Shown: piece by piece, positions 22,862-29,586 of the stretch
How the letters are laid out: each line of letters starts with the position of its first letter
Numbering within the stretch: position 1 is the first letter of the stretch
From: Pseudomonadota bacterium
Lineage (GTDB): Bacteria; Desulfobacterota; Desulfovibrionia; Desulfovibrionales; Desulfomicrobiaceae
Length of the DNA: 29,586 nt
Direction: 5' to 3'
NCBI GenBank assembly: GCA_023393525.1
Contig: JAEWKZ010000005.1
Span: forward strand, 1 to 29,586
The notes under the pieces: generated by a model
The model's database searches: none
Seen by the model: the letters and a program-made list of their open reading frames with translations, nothing else
Told to the model about the DNA's origin: nothing
Program-made: the position numbers and the translations under genes

Positions 22862-23049
22862 CCAGATTCTTGCGGAAATTCCCGTCACAGAAGGGGCAAG
22901 TCCGATCTGATCGGGCATTCTGTTTGGGCAGAGTCTTCGCTTCGGTTCGAGAACTGTAATTTTTGAAAATACGTTCTACAGTGTGATGTTTTTGGATATA
23001 AATTTATATAGTCCAGGATGTTATTACGAGAAGTCATTGGCGCATAGTA

Positions 23050-24111
23050 TCAGCACGCCCGGGAGCGATCCAGGCTCTCCGTGTTGCAGAAGCTTCGGTA
23101 GGCGTTCTGGTCCAGGGGGAAGTCCCAGGAGCCGCTTCTGAGTTCGATCCTGCCGCCGAATCCCGTCTTGAAGCGGTACATGCCGTAAAACGGGTGCGCG
23201 GGGTCCAGGCCGGGGGAGACTGCGCCCATTTCGTAGGTCAGGCAGCCGCGCGTCCGGGCCAGGTTCATGGCGGTCCAGTGCATGAGGTAGGGCGCCATGA
23301 GACCGCGTTTCAGGCTGGAGGACGCGCCGTACAGGAAATTGGCCGCCTTGCCCGAGATCCCGATGATTGCTCCGGCCAGGTTGTCCGATCCGTGGCTGGC
23401 CAGCAGAAAGACGAGCTCTGAATTGCCTTTCCCCGCGAACCGGCACTTGAACAGGGCCGCGAAATTTTCGTAGTCGCACGACGCGAACCCGTTGCGTTGC
23501 GCGGTCTGGCAGTAGAGGGCATGGAATTCCGGCAGGTTGTCCGCACTGACCGTGCGCACGGTCACGCCTTTGCGCTGGGCCAGGCCGATGTTGTAGCGGG
23601 TCTTGGGCTTCATGCGCGACATGGTGGTTTTTTCGTTTCCGTCCAGATCCACCACCAGCGAGCTGGCCACGGTCAGATCGGTGGATGATTTGCGGATATT
23701 CCAGTGCCTGGTGCCCATGTTCATGCGCATCTCGCGGATTCTGGGTTCCGGAAAGGCGGTCCATTCCCGTTTCTTCATCTCGTCGGCGTAGAGCGACTTC
23801 CAGGGCAGATCGTAGCGGATGAAGGCCACGTCCGGGCCCAGTTCCCGGGCCAGGGACAGGGAAAATTCTTCGAGAAAAGGCCCGTAGTTTTCTTCGTCCG
23901 GGGCGTATTCAGGCCCCTGAGGCACCACGGCGATCTTTTTGCCGCCGCAGGGCTGCACGAGCACCAGCACGTCCCCGCACCGTCTGGATTCGAGGTCGAA
24001 GGCCAGGGGCTTGTAGCCCAGTCTGGACTTGACCTGCGCCCAGTAGGGGGTCTGGAAGATGATATCGGTGGGCAGAAGAGCCTGGGGTGTTTTCGCGCTA
24101 AGATCCAGCAT
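23050..24111 (-). CDS. FemXAB/GNAT-like peptidoglycan-bridge-type transferase
   Basis: This 353-aa protein resembles the FemABX family (lipid II:glycine glycyltransferase type), which uses aminoacyl-tRNA to add amino acids to a peptide. Two GNAT-like lobes are suggested: an N-terminal QTPYWAQVKSRLGY and AFIRYDLPW, a middle MKPKTRYNIGLAQRKGV typical of Fem proteins, and a C-terminal KRGLMAPYLMHWTAM, MGAVSPG and FYGMYRFKTGFGG. ATG 24111 has AGGAG at good spacing. Upstream on the same strand are a 22-codon ORF and a terminator-like hairpin; downstream is an AT-rich gap before tRNA-Leu. Interpeptide bridges are not usual in Gram-negative cell walls, so the substrate may be something else. Confidence 0.82.
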   Translation of the reverse strand: MLDLSAKTPQALLPTDIIFQTPYWAQVKSRLGYKPLAFDLESRRCGDVLVLVQPCGGKKIAVVPQGPEYAPDEENYGPFLEEFSLSLARELGPDVAFIRYDLPWKSLYADEMKKREWTAFPEPRIREMRMNMGTRHWNIRKSSTDLTVASSLVVDLDGNEKTTMSRMKPKTRYNIGLAQRKGVTVRTVSADNLPEFHALYCQTAQRNGFASCDYENFAALFKCRFAGKGNSELVFLLASHGSDNLAGAIIGISGKAANFLYGASSSLKRGLMAPYLMHWTAMNLARTRGCLTYEMGAVSPGLDPAHPFYGMYRFKTGFGGRIELRSGSWDFPLDQNAYRSFCNTESLDRSRAC

Positions 24112-24155
24112 GGTGTCTCCTGTCTGAATTGTGGATCGGGTTCAGGAAATGAAAA

Positions 24156-24183
24156 GGGGGATGCGCAAGCGACGGATCCCCCC
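24156..24183 (-). terminator. Hairpin between the 22-codon ORF and the FemXAB gene
   Basis: On the - strand GGGGGATCCG and CGCATCCCCC form a 10-position stem with one mismatch, followed by TTTTCATTTCC. It looks like a moderate terminator or attenuator 45 bp before the FemXAB ATG. Confidence 0.5.
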
Positions 24184-24207
24184 TGAAAAGTACATTTTTT
24201 TAGAGTG

Positions 24208-24276
24208 TTAGGCGTCCATGCGCTGCTTGAGCCGCCGGGTTTCGGCAGTGGGGCTGTTTACGATTCGAAAGGCCAT
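24208..24276 (-). CDS. 22-codon ORF with strong SD upstream of the FemXAB gene
   Basis: ATG 24276 is preceded by GAGGAGG at ideal distance, the strongest SD in the window. The product begins MAFRIVNSPTAE and ends RRLKQRMDA; it is basic (five Arg/Lys in the second half), has no Cys and no hydrophobic segment. The ORF lies 96 bp before the FemXAB gene on the same strand, with a terminator-like hairpin between. It may be a leader peptide controlling the downstream gene or a small peptide that the FemXAB enzyme modifies. I do not recognise it. Confidence 0.5.
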   Translation of the reverse strand: MAFRIVNSPTAETRRLKQRMDA

Positions 24277-24319
24277 GATTTTCCTCCTCGGCAGCAAAGG
24301 TGCCGATATGAACAAGCGC

Positions 24320-24345
24320 GGGGGAGGCTTTCGCAAGCCTCCCCC
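24320..24345. repeat. Perfect 11-bp hairpin in the mini-ORF leader
   Basis: GGGGGAGGCTT (24320-24330) pairs perfectly with 24335-24345 across a TCGC loop. On the - strand it lies about 45 nt before the 22-codon ORF and has no T-tract on either side, so it is more likely a structural leader element than a terminator. Confidence 0.6.
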
Positions 24346-24432
24346 GGATAATTTCGTATTTCAAAAGACGCCGAACCGCTATACGTATTTTCTCATTCAT
24401 GCAAGCCTGTCGATATTGTCTGAAGAATTTTT

Positions 24433-24450
24433 TTTTTCCGGAGGGATTAT
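24433..24450 (+). repeat. First copy of the SD-like element
   Basis: TTTTTCCGGAGGGATTAT. A near-identical copy, one G shorter, lies at 24635-24651. The first copy is followed by ATCGAG and not by an ATG. Confidence 0.5.
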
Positions 24451-24634
24451 CGAGTCCTTTTGCAGTGAAAATTCATATTTTGACGAATAGCAGAAAATTC
24501 AGAGTGAGCGTGTTATCGGAAATACAATTGCATCATGGGATATGATGTGCGTTTTGTTTCGTGCCCGCTGTCTGGATTTTCAAGAAAACGCAAAATTATT
24601 TGTAAGAATATTCTGTCAAGCTTGACCATTTTTG

Positions 24635-24651
24635 TTTTTCCGGAGGATTAT
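24635..24651 (+). repeat. Second copy of the SD-like element
   Basis: TTTTTCCGGAGGATTAT. Here GGAGG lies three bases before ATG 24650. Alternatively GATTAT may be a -10 box, with TTGACC at 24622-24627 as -35 (18-bp spacing). Confidence 0.5.
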
Positions 24652-24679
24652 GTGCTTTCGCGCCATTGTCGCCGCATGA
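24650..24679 (+). CDS. Possible 9-codon leader peptide upstream of rnk
   Basis: ATG 24650 after CGGAGG encodes MCFRAIVAA and stops at TGA 24677-24679. That stop overlaps ATG 24676 of a second short frame (23 codons), which ends at 24747, one base before the rnk ATG. The arrangement could couple translation into rnk. The alternative that this segment is a promoter box is equally possible. Confidence 0.25.
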   Translation: MCFRAIVAA

Positions 24680-24748
24680 ACATGCTTTTTGTGCAGGTGG
24701 CGGTCCGTGGTGCAAAAAAAGAGAAAGTACGAGCCTACGAGGATTGAC

Positions 24749-25162
24749 ATGAACAAAAAACCAAGCATCACCATAACATCCCTGGACGCCGAGCGTCTTG
24801 AAATACTTCTTGATTCCCTGCCCAAGGGCGGGTTTCCCGGCAAGGCCGCTCTGGAGGAGGAATTGGACCGCGCCCGCATCGTGGACCCCAAAAATGTTCC
24901 GCCCACCGTGGTGACCATGAACTCCACGGTCAAATTCAAGCTCATGCCCGCAGGCGAGGAATTCTGCCTGACTCTTGTCTATCCGGGCAGGGTCGACGAC
25001 CAGGGCACGACGATTTCCATCCTGGCCCCGGTGGGCAGCGCCCTGCTCGGGCTCTCCATCGGCGATGAGATCCAGTGGCCCCGGCCTGGAGGCGGAATGC
25101 TGCAGGTACGCATCGAAGAGATCGTCTATCAGCCCCAACGGGCCGGGGAATACGAGCTTTGA
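24749..25162 (+). CDS. rnk: Rnk-type regulator (GreA/GreB C-terminal domain)
   Basis: This 137-aa protein resembles Rnk, the 'regulator of nucleoside diphosphate kinase'. A short N-terminal coiled region (SLDAERLEILLDSLP, then LEEELDRARIV) is followed by the FKBP-like domain of GreA: TMNSTVKFKL, FCLTLVYPG, ISILAPVGSALLGLSIGDEIQW and the C-terminal VRIEEIVYQP. Rnk binds RNA polymerase but lacks the acidic tip of GreA. ATG 24749 has GAGGA at good spacing. A terminator follows at 25213-25243. The leader is unusual. Confidence 0.88.
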   Translation: MNKKPSITITSLDAERLEILLDSLPKGGFPGKAALEEELDRARIVDPKNVPPTVVTMNSTVKFKLMPAGEEFCLTLVYPGRVDDQGTTISILAPVGSALLGLSIGDEIQWPRPGGGMLQVRIEEIVYQPQRAGEYEL

Positions 25163-25212
25163 GGTCGGCCGACCGCCTGGATCAGGCGCTTTCTTGCCGC
25201 CGTCTGCGGGCG

Positions 25213-25248
25213 GAAGCGGCCGGGGTTGCCTCCCGGCCGCTTCTGTTT
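25213..25248 (+). terminator. Terminator after rnk
   Basis: GAAGCGGCCGGG (25213-25224) pairs perfectly with 25232-25243 across a 7-nt loop and is followed by TGTTTCAT. It ends 13 bp before the histidine kinase start, so some readthrough or a promoter inside it is needed for the kinase genes. Confidence 0.7.
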
Positions 25249-25260
25249 CATAGGGCGGCC

Positions 25261-26418
25261 ATGAAGCCTCGATTCGCCATACCCCGACTGCGTTCCCGTC
25301 AGCGGGCCCTGTTGCACATGTACCGCACGGTGGCCGACTTCACCTATGATCTGGAGATCTGGATGGATGCCGCCGGTGCGCTGCGCTATGTCTCCCCTTC
25401 CTGCCTGCGCATGACCGGGCATGCGGCCCAGGATGCGCGGCGCGACAGGGATTTCTTCGCCCGCATCATCGTTCCCGAGGATTTTCCGCAGTGGCGGCGG
25501 ACCATGGACTGCGGGCACCGGGAGGACATCGCGGCCATGGACTTTCGCATCCGCCGCCTGGACGGTTCTCAGATCTGGCTGTCCCAGGAGACCACCCGCG
25601 TCTTCGATCCGCGCGGCAGGTTCCAGGGCTGGCGCCTGTCCCTGCGCGACGTGACGGAGCGGGTGCAGGCCCGCTTGTTTCTCGATCAGGCCCGGCAGAA
25701 TCTCGAAGAGCGGGTGCGGGAGCGCACGGCGGAGCTGGAACTGTCCCGCGAACGCTACCGGGCCCTGTCCGGATACCTGCAGGACCGCATCGAGAAGGAG
25801 CGGGCCCATATTTCGCGCGAGATCCACGACGTTCTGGGGCAGGACATGACCGCCATGAACATGGGCCTGCACCGCCTGGAACGTTCGTTCCAGGACACGG
25901 GCGACGGGCGTCTGGCCCAGGTGGAGGAGCTGCGTCTTTTGGTGGCCGGCACCCTGGAGACGGTGCGCCGCATTTCGCGCGAACTGCGTCCTCCCATGCT
26001 CGACGAGCTGGGGTTCGCCGAGGCCGTGGCCTGGCAGATCCGCACCTTCGCCCAGGCCTCGGGGCTGCGCGTGGATCAGCACATCGACGGCATTCCCGAT
26101 CTGCCCGCCGCCCTGGCCACGTCCATGTACCGGGTCTTGCAGGAATGCCTGACCAACGCGGCCCGTCATTCCGGAGGCAACCGTTTGCGCGTGGCCGTGC
26201 AGGCCGCGAAAGGGGAGCTTGTCATGCGCGTGGCCGACAATGGCCGGGGCATAACAAAGGCCCAGGCCGACGCGTCGGGCTCGCTGGGGCTCCTTGGAAT
26301 GCGCGAGCGGGTCCGGCTGGCCGGAGGAACGCTTGCAGTGGCCCGCCTGCCCAAGGGTGGAACCGAAGTCGTGGTCAGGGTGCCCCTGGCCGGGGAGAAT
26401 GGCTCATGCGCATCTTGA
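25261..26418 (+). CDS. PAS-domain sensor histidine kinase (NarX/HisKA_3 type)
   Basis: This 385-aa cytoplasmic kinase has no transmembrane segment. It has a PAS domain (about 24-135: YVSPSCLRMTGH, FRIRRLDGSQIWLS, GWRLSLRDVTER), a coiled linker (about 136-180), and the HisKA_3 dimerisation domain with phospho-acceptor His189 in ISREIHDVLGQ. The HATPase domain shows Asn299 in LQECLTNAARHSG, DNGRG (326-330) and GLLGMRERV. ATG 25261 has AGGGCGG upstream. It overlaps the response regulator gene by 13 bp, so the pair is coupled. The signal is unknown; a soluble PAS could sense redox, gas or a metabolite. Confidence 0.93.
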   Translation: MKPRFAIPRLRSRQRALLHMYRTVADFTYDLEIWMDAAGALRYVSPSCLRMTGHAAQDARRDRDFFARIIVPEDFPQWRRTMDCGHREDIAAMDFRIRRLDGSQIWLSQETTRVFDPRGRFQGWRLSLRDVTERVQARLFLDQARQNLEERVRERTAELELSRERYRALSGYLQDRIEKERAHISREIHDVLGQDMTAMNMGLHRLERSFQDTGDGRLAQVEELRLLVAGTLETVRRISRELRPPMLDELGFAEAVAWQIRTFAQASGLRVDQHIDGIPDLPAALATSMYRVLQECLTNAARHSGGNRLRVAVQAAKGELVMRVADNGRGITKAQADASGSLGLLGMRERVRLAGGTLAVARLPKGGTEVVVRVPLAGENGSCAS

Positions 26419-27017
26419 TTGTGGACGATCACGCGGTGGTGCGGCGCGGCACCATGAACATCATCATCGACCGATTCCCGGAGTGCGAGTTCTCCGAGGC
26501 GGGAACGGTGCACGAGGCGCGCCTGGTGCTGGAGGATGCGCGCTTCGATCTGGTCATCCTCGACATTTCCCTGCCCGACGGAAGCGGGCTTGATTTTCTG
26601 GAGTACGCGCAGGAGCATTTTCCGGGCCTGCCGGTCATCATGCTCAGCATGCACCACGAGATCGAATACGCCCAGCGTTGCCTGAGCCTCGGCGCACGCG
26701 GCTACTTGAGCAAGAATTCGGCTCCCGAAGAACTTGAAGAGGCCATGATCTCCATTCTGGACGGCGGCATCTACGTCAATCCGTCGCTGCTCGACTCGCG
26801 CAGGCCGGCTTCGGCCATGGAGTCCCTGTCCCGCCAGGAGCGCGATGTGGCCCGCAGGCTGGCCAACGGCGAGACCATGACCGCCATTGCCCAGGCCATG
26901 GGCGTCAGCGTCAAGACCGCCAGCACCTACCGCACCCGCGCCATGCGCAAGCTTGGCATCGCCACCACCTCCGGCCTGATCCGCTTCCTGCTGGAGCGCG
27001 GTCTGGCCGATATGTGA
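26406..27017 (+). CDS. NarL/FixJ-family response regulator
   Basis: This 203-aa regulator has an N-terminal receiver domain with the acidic pair Asp7/Asp8, the phospho-accepting Asp53 in LVILDISLPDG, and the conserved Lys in YLSKN. The C-terminal LuxR-type helix-turn-helix reads LSRQERDVARRLANG, then IAQAMGVSVKTASTYRTRAM. ATG 26406 overlaps the kinase stop by 13 bp with GGGGAGA upstream. It is the partner of the kinase; the target genes are not visible, although the two small genes downstream on the same strand are candidates. Confidence 0.95.
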   Translation: MRILIVDDHAVVRRGTMNIIIDRFPECEFSEAGTVHEARLVLEDARFDLVILDISLPDGSGLDFLEYAQEHFPGLPVIMLSMHHEIEYAQRCLSLGARGYLSKNSAPEELEEAMISILDGGIYVNPSLLDSRRPASAMESLSRQERDVARRLANGETMTAIAQAMGVSVKTASTYRTRAMRKLGIATTSGLIRFLLERGLADM

Positions 27018-27022
27018 GGGGT

Positions 27023-27038
27023 GTCGGAAAAATCCGAC
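27023..27038. repeat. Short perfect inverted repeat after the response regulator gene
   Basis: GTCGGA-AAAA-TCCGAC, six base pairs with a four-base loop, six bases after the regulator stop. No T-tract follows; it could be a weak terminator or an operator for the small gene downstream. Confidence 0.35.
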
Positions 27039-27088
27039 AAGATTGCATTCGAAGCGCCGCAGAGTATGGCTTTACGAAAGGATACCTC

Positions 27089-27241
27089 ATGGAAGAGATA
27101 GGATTTTTGTTGCTTCTGGCCGGGGTGCTCGGCCTGGCGTTGTCGCTGGTCATGCTTGGCCGGCGAAAGCGCGTTGGGAAACGCTCGTTGCCGGACAATT
27201 TCGATTTCGCCGACCGCAAAGACTCCGAGAGCAGACGATGA
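27089..27241 (+). CDS. 50-aa single-span membrane protein
   Basis: ATG 27089 is preceded by AAAGGA. The product, MEEIGFLLLLAGVLGLALSL at the N-terminus, has one hydrophobic segment (about 5-24) followed by a basic cytoplasmic-type stretch (GRRKRVGKR) and a charged end. It resembles small membrane-anchored proteins but I do not recognise the family. Its stop overlaps the start of the next gene as ATGA, so the two are probably translated together. Confidence 0.6.
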   Translation: MEEIGFLLLLAGVLGLALSLVMLGRRKRVGKRSLPDNFDFADRKDSESRR

Positions 27242-27612
27242 GGCTGAGCCTTGAGGAACTCGAACTGCGCGCCTTCGACCCGCCGCACCTGGGCATGCCC
27301 GGCTGGCCCTGTCAGGCCGGGCGCTGGGAGGAGGATGGCCGCTTCGTGGAGATTTTCGTGGCCGTGCGCGAAGGCAGGATCATCGACGCGGGTTTTCTGA
27401 CCAACATCCCCGGCGACGGCCTGGTCTGCGCCTCGGTCTACTGCGACGAGGTGCTGGAAAAAACCGTGGAGGTGGCCGGCGCCCTTTGCGTGCAGGACAT
27501 TTTGGCCCTTTTCCCCTCGTCCCGGAAAGATGATGCCGCCCTGCGCGACATCCTGAGAATCTGCGTCGACGCAGGCGGCAAATCCATCTCCGCCTGTTTG
27601 CCCCAGCCCTAG
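27238..27612 (+). CDS. 124-aa Cys-containing protein, weakly NifU/IscU-like
   Basis: The product has the pattern IIDAGFLTNIPGDGLVCA, then EVLEKTVEVAGALCVQDIL and ALRDILRICVDAG, which recalls the IscU/NifU scaffold domain (conserved strand, ASS-like loop, KT-EA-helix, C-terminal Cys helix). Cysteines are at 25, 64, 69, 84, 109 and 120, but their spacing does not match the three IscU ligands. ATG 27238 overlaps the stop of the 50-aa gene by 4 bp. A function in iron-sulfur or metal handling is only a guess; it could equally be an unrelated small alpha/beta protein. Confidence 0.55.
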   Translation: MRLSLEELELRAFDPPHLGMPGWPCQAGRWEEDGRFVEIFVAVREGRIIDAGFLTNIPGDGLVCASVYCDEVLEKTVEVAGALCVQDILALFPSSRKDDAALRDILRICVDAGGKSISACLPQP

Positions 27613-27639
27613 AAACGCCGGATTCCATCTTTCTTTTCA

Positions 27640-27687
27640 ACCCGCCAATCCGCCAACCCGCTAATCCGTCATCCTGCTGACCCGCCT
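27640..27687. repeat. Degenerate 8-bp tandem repeat
   Basis: Six consecutive octamers, acccgcca-atccgcca-accc gcta-atccgtca-tcctgctg-acccgcct, of consensus AYCCGCYA. They lie between the convergent ends of the 124-aa gene and the phosphorylase-like gene and touch the latter's stop codon. Confidence 0.7.
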
Positions 27688-28757
27688 TAGGCCCTTTCCC
27701 TCGATGTGTTTTTTCGAAGCGATGCGAGCGCGGCCAGGGCCGCAAGCGCCGTCTTTGTCGCGCCTTCGATGGCGGCCAGGTACTGGTGATCGAAGGTGTT
27801 GTCGCGCCGGTTGGCGATGGCCGGGCAGATGGCTGCGGCCCAGTGCCCGAGGCCGCCGAAAAAATGCAGCAGGAAACTCGCCTCCATCTCCATGTTCTCG
27901 ATGCGCTGGCCGGAAAGGCCGGGGTCGAATTCGCTGAAAACCCTGTCCAGATCCGGCGTGCTGGGGCGCAGGCGGGAGATGTCGCGGCCCTGGGGGGCGA
28001 AGAATCCGCTGCTTGAAGCGGTGAGACCTGTCTTGGCGGCAACCCCCAGATCCCTTGCGGCCCGCGTCAGCGCCCGGACCACTGCCGGTTCGGCGCGGGA
28101 GACATAGGGGTGGATTTTTCCCCGGAACCGTGAGTGCGGCCTGGCCGCCTTTTCAACCACTGCCGCCAGTTCCCGTTCCAGGCGCGCGCAGGTCTGGTCC
28201 GGGCAGGGCGTTTCGTAGAAAAGTCCGGTGTTGTCCATGCCCAGCGCGTAGGTGGTGATGATGGACGTGCCGAGCCGCGTCGATGCCTGCAAGCCCCCGG
28301 AAGTGCCGACCCGGATGACGTGCAGCCGGGGAAAGCGTGGCTTGGGCGCTCGCGTGGCGAAGTCGATCTCGCTCAGCGCCACCAGTTCGTTGGCGACGAT
28401 CTCAAGAGAGGGCGTGCCCATGCCCGAGGTCGCCACGGTGGCGCGCACGGGCGAGATGATCGTGGCCCGGCCGCCGGTGGCGCAGTATGTGCCCGTGGCC
28501 GTGACCAGCCCCCGGTGTTCACGCTCGACCTCCAGGTCGCGCAGAAAGGACCGGGCGATGAACTCGGCCCGGCCAGGGTCGCCGACCAGCAGGATGTCCG
28601 GCGCAAGCTGTTCGGGCGTGATCTGAAGGTGATAGATGCGCCCTTTGGCATCGATGGGCAGATCGGCCTCGGTGAGGGCGGAGATGTGGCAGGGGGGGAA
28701 GTGGGGTGCGTCGCTCATGCCCGGCACGTACCCAAGTTCGTTATGACTGGCCAGCAT
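27687..28757 (-). CDS. Nucleoside phosphorylase-family protein (uridine-phosphorylase-like)
   Basis: This protein of up to 356 aa belongs to the PNP/UDP phosphorylase superfamily. It shows the phosphate-binding LVGDPGR (57-63), the substrate segment VIRVGTSGGLQ, and ENMEMEASFLLHF, the Glu-Met-Glu motif that binds ribose. Such enzymes cleave nucleosides with phosphate. It is about 100 residues longer than E. coli uridine phosphorylase, with extra length in the N-terminal part and the middle. ATG 28757 gives the longest product; ATG 28718 is an in-frame alternative, and neither has a good SD. It follows the TauE gene by 23 bp or 62 bp. The nucleoside used is not known. Confidence 0.82.
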   Translation of the reverse strand: MLASHNELGYVPGMSDAPHFPPCHISALTEADLPIDAKGRIYHLQITPEQLAPDILLVGDPGRAEFIARSFLRDLEVEREHRGLVTATGTYCATGGRATIISPVRATVATSGMGTPSLEIVANELVALSEIDFATRAPKPRFPRLHVIRVGTSGGLQASTRLGTSIITTYALGMDNTGLFYETPCPDQTCARLERELAAVVEKAARPHSRFRGKIHPYVSRAEPAVVRALTRAARDLGVAAKTGLTASSSGFFAPQGRDISRLRPSTPDLDRVFSEFDPGLSGQRIENMEMEASFLLHFFGGLGHWAAAICPAIANRRDNTFDHQYLAAIEGATKTALAALAALASLRKNTSRERA

Positions 28758-28780
28758 GGTTTCCGGCCGGAAGCTTTAGG

Positions 28781-29524
28781 TCATGCCGAAGGCAGCGCTT
28801 TCCAGACCATGTTCATGCCCATGATCAGGATCATCAGGAAAAGCACCCGTTGAAAGGAGAGATCCGGCAAGCGCCCGGAGACCCGCATCCCGGCCCAGGC
28901 GCCAAAGGAAACCGAGGGCAGGGCGGCGATGTAGAGCCAGAGCGTATGCATGCTGTACAGCCCGGCCAGGGCGTGGGCCGCGACGATGAACAGGCCGCTG
29001 ACGATGAAGAACGCGCCCAGGGCCGCCTTGATCTGCTGCTGGGTGCCGCCGCGCAGGGACAGGTACACGGCCAGCGGCGGTCCGTTGAACCCGAAGGCCG
29101 TGCCCAGGCTCGTGGACAGGAACCCCGCCAGCATGCCCCAGGGCGCGGCCAGCTTTCTCTTGTTCACCCGCGTGCCGCTCAGCCCCCAGATGGAGTAGGC
29201 GATGAGAAGAGCGCCGAGCCCGAATTTGAGCCCCGCTTCCGGGACATTCTTCAGTACCAGCACGCCGCAGACGGCTCCGGGCAGCCCGCCCAGAAACAGG
29301 GCCCTAATGCCGCAGGAGTCCAGATGCTTTCGATAATTCCAGGCCATCTGCAGGTTGAGCGAGAGCACCACCAATCCGCAGGTGGAGACGGCCAACGGCA
29401 TGTCCAGGCCCGTGGCCACGATGGGCATGGCCACCAATGCCGCGCCGAAGCCGACGATGCCGTTGACGAATCCGCCCAAAAGCCAGCCGAAGATGGTTAC
29501 GAGATAGAGCGCTGTGATGTCCAT
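28781..29524 (-). CDS. TauE/SafE-family membrane transporter
   Basis: This 247-aa polytopic membrane protein has about seven to eight hydrophobic segments. The N-terminal LLGGFVNGIVGFGAALVAMP and the internal AGFLSTSLGTAFGFNGPPLA are the paired repeats typical of TauE/SafE permeases (sulfite/sulfoacetate exporters, COG0730). In sulfur-metabolising bacteria members export sulfite or organosulfonates, but the substrate here is inferred only from family. ATG 29524 has weak SD-like GAAGATCGG. It precedes the phosphorylase gene; no promoter is clear in the remaining 62 bp of the window. Confidence 0.88.
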   Translation of the reverse strand: MDITALYLVTIFGWLLGGFVNGIVGFGAALVAMPIVATGLDMPLAVSTCGLVVLSLNLQMAWNYRKHLDSCGIRALFLGGLPGAVCGVLVLKNVPEAGLKFGLGALLIAYSIWGLSGTRVNKRKLAAPWGMLAGFLSTSLGTAFGFNGPPLAVYLSLRGGTQQQIKAALGAFFIVSGLFIVAAHALAGLYSMHTLWLYIAALPSVSFGAWAGMRVSGRLPDLSFQRVLFLMILIMGMNMVWKALPSA

Positions 29525-29586
29525 GAGCCGATCTTCAAGGGGGTTGCGGAAGAGATCTTCTAGTCAGTTGGGCCGTCGCGGAGAAC

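Larger units (their letters stand above)
24277..24748. other. AT-rich intergenic region between the mini-ORF and rnk
   Basis: About 470 bp clearly richer in A and T than the surroundings. It holds a perfect 11-bp hairpin with a TCGC loop (24320-24345), a T10 tract (24428-24437), two copies of an SD-like element (24433 and 24635), and short ORFs just before rnk. I see no long coding sequence; a 70-codon open frame ending at 24747 has no SD and weak composition. Confidence 0.6.

Noticed and set aside
22996..23009. Palindrome ATATAAATTTATAT downstream of the FemXAB gene
   Set aside because: Perfect but entirely A/T and short; likely by chance in an AT-rich gap, with no T-tract or gene to serve.
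24535..24747. 70-codon + strand frame before rnk
   Set aside because: No SD, AT-rich and no family; only its last 23 codons after ATG 24676 are considered as part of a leader.

Overview
The window reads as a housekeeping stretch of a GC-rich Gram-negative chromosome, most likely a sulfate-reducing deltaproteobacterium of the Desulfovibrionales (Desulfovibrio/Desulfomicrobium type). That placement is inferred from gene content: feoA-feoB-feoA with a DtxR-family regulator, a YciH/SUI1 protein, rSAM/selenodomain-associated transferases, flgE, and SPOR, FemXAB and TauE-type proteins. No marker gene settles it. Genes are dense, many overlap at start and stop codons, and SD sequences are often clear. 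I saw no insertion sequence, phage, CRISPR array or rRNA.

Layout. 1-730: greA, preceded by a hairpin/T-tract and followed by a strong terminator. 725-1066 (-): YciH/SUI1 protein. 1154-6155 (-): a tightly coupled operon feoA, feoB, second Cys-rich feoA, two transferases (TIGR04283-like, TIGR04282-like) and an APH-fold kinase. 6347-6856 (-): DtxR-family regulator with a Cys-rich tail; its promoter and the feo promoter carry related candidate operators. 7028-7375 (+): Hpt protein. 7372-9996 (-): uppP, CYTH-domain protein, M29 aminopeptidase. 10119-10934 (+): DapF-fold racemase that resembles CntK more than DapF. 10936-12477 (-): flgE, overlapping head to head with a DUF3047 gene (+). 13260-14102 (-): htpX. 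14319-16136 (-): acyl-CoA synthetase with an unusual charged tail. 16238-21662 (-): fabD, argS, SPOR protein, arginase-family hydrolase, TRAM-type RNA methyltransferase. 21779-22423 (+): rsmG. 22394-22603 (-): small conserved-looking protein. 22736-22821 (-): tRNA-Leu(CAA). 23050-24276 (-): FemXAB-like enzyme preceded by a 22-codon ORF with a strong SD. 24277-24748: AT-rich regulatory stretch. 24749-25162 (+): rnk. 25261-27017 (+): PAS histidine kinase and NarL-type regulator, followed by a 50-aa membrane protein and a 124-aa Cys-containing protein. 27687-28757 (-): nucleoside phosphorylase-like protein. 28781-29524 (-): TauE/SafE permease.

How the genes fit together. The left third is an iron-uptake unit: the regulator probably represses itself and feo, and the feo transcript continues into three sugar/phosphate-transfer genes of unknown substrate. 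The middle combines lipid carrier recycling (uppP), flagellar hook, membrane proteolysis (htpX), fatty-acid synthesis and activation, and translation genes. The right third holds a tRNA, a peptidyl/aminoacyl-transferase-like gene with a miniature upstream ORF, a transcription-factor-like Rnk with an elaborate leader, and a two-component system. The best candidates for undescribed biology are the feo-linked transferase/kinase operon, the orphan CntK-like racemase, the mini-ORF/FemXAB pair, and the leader of rnk.
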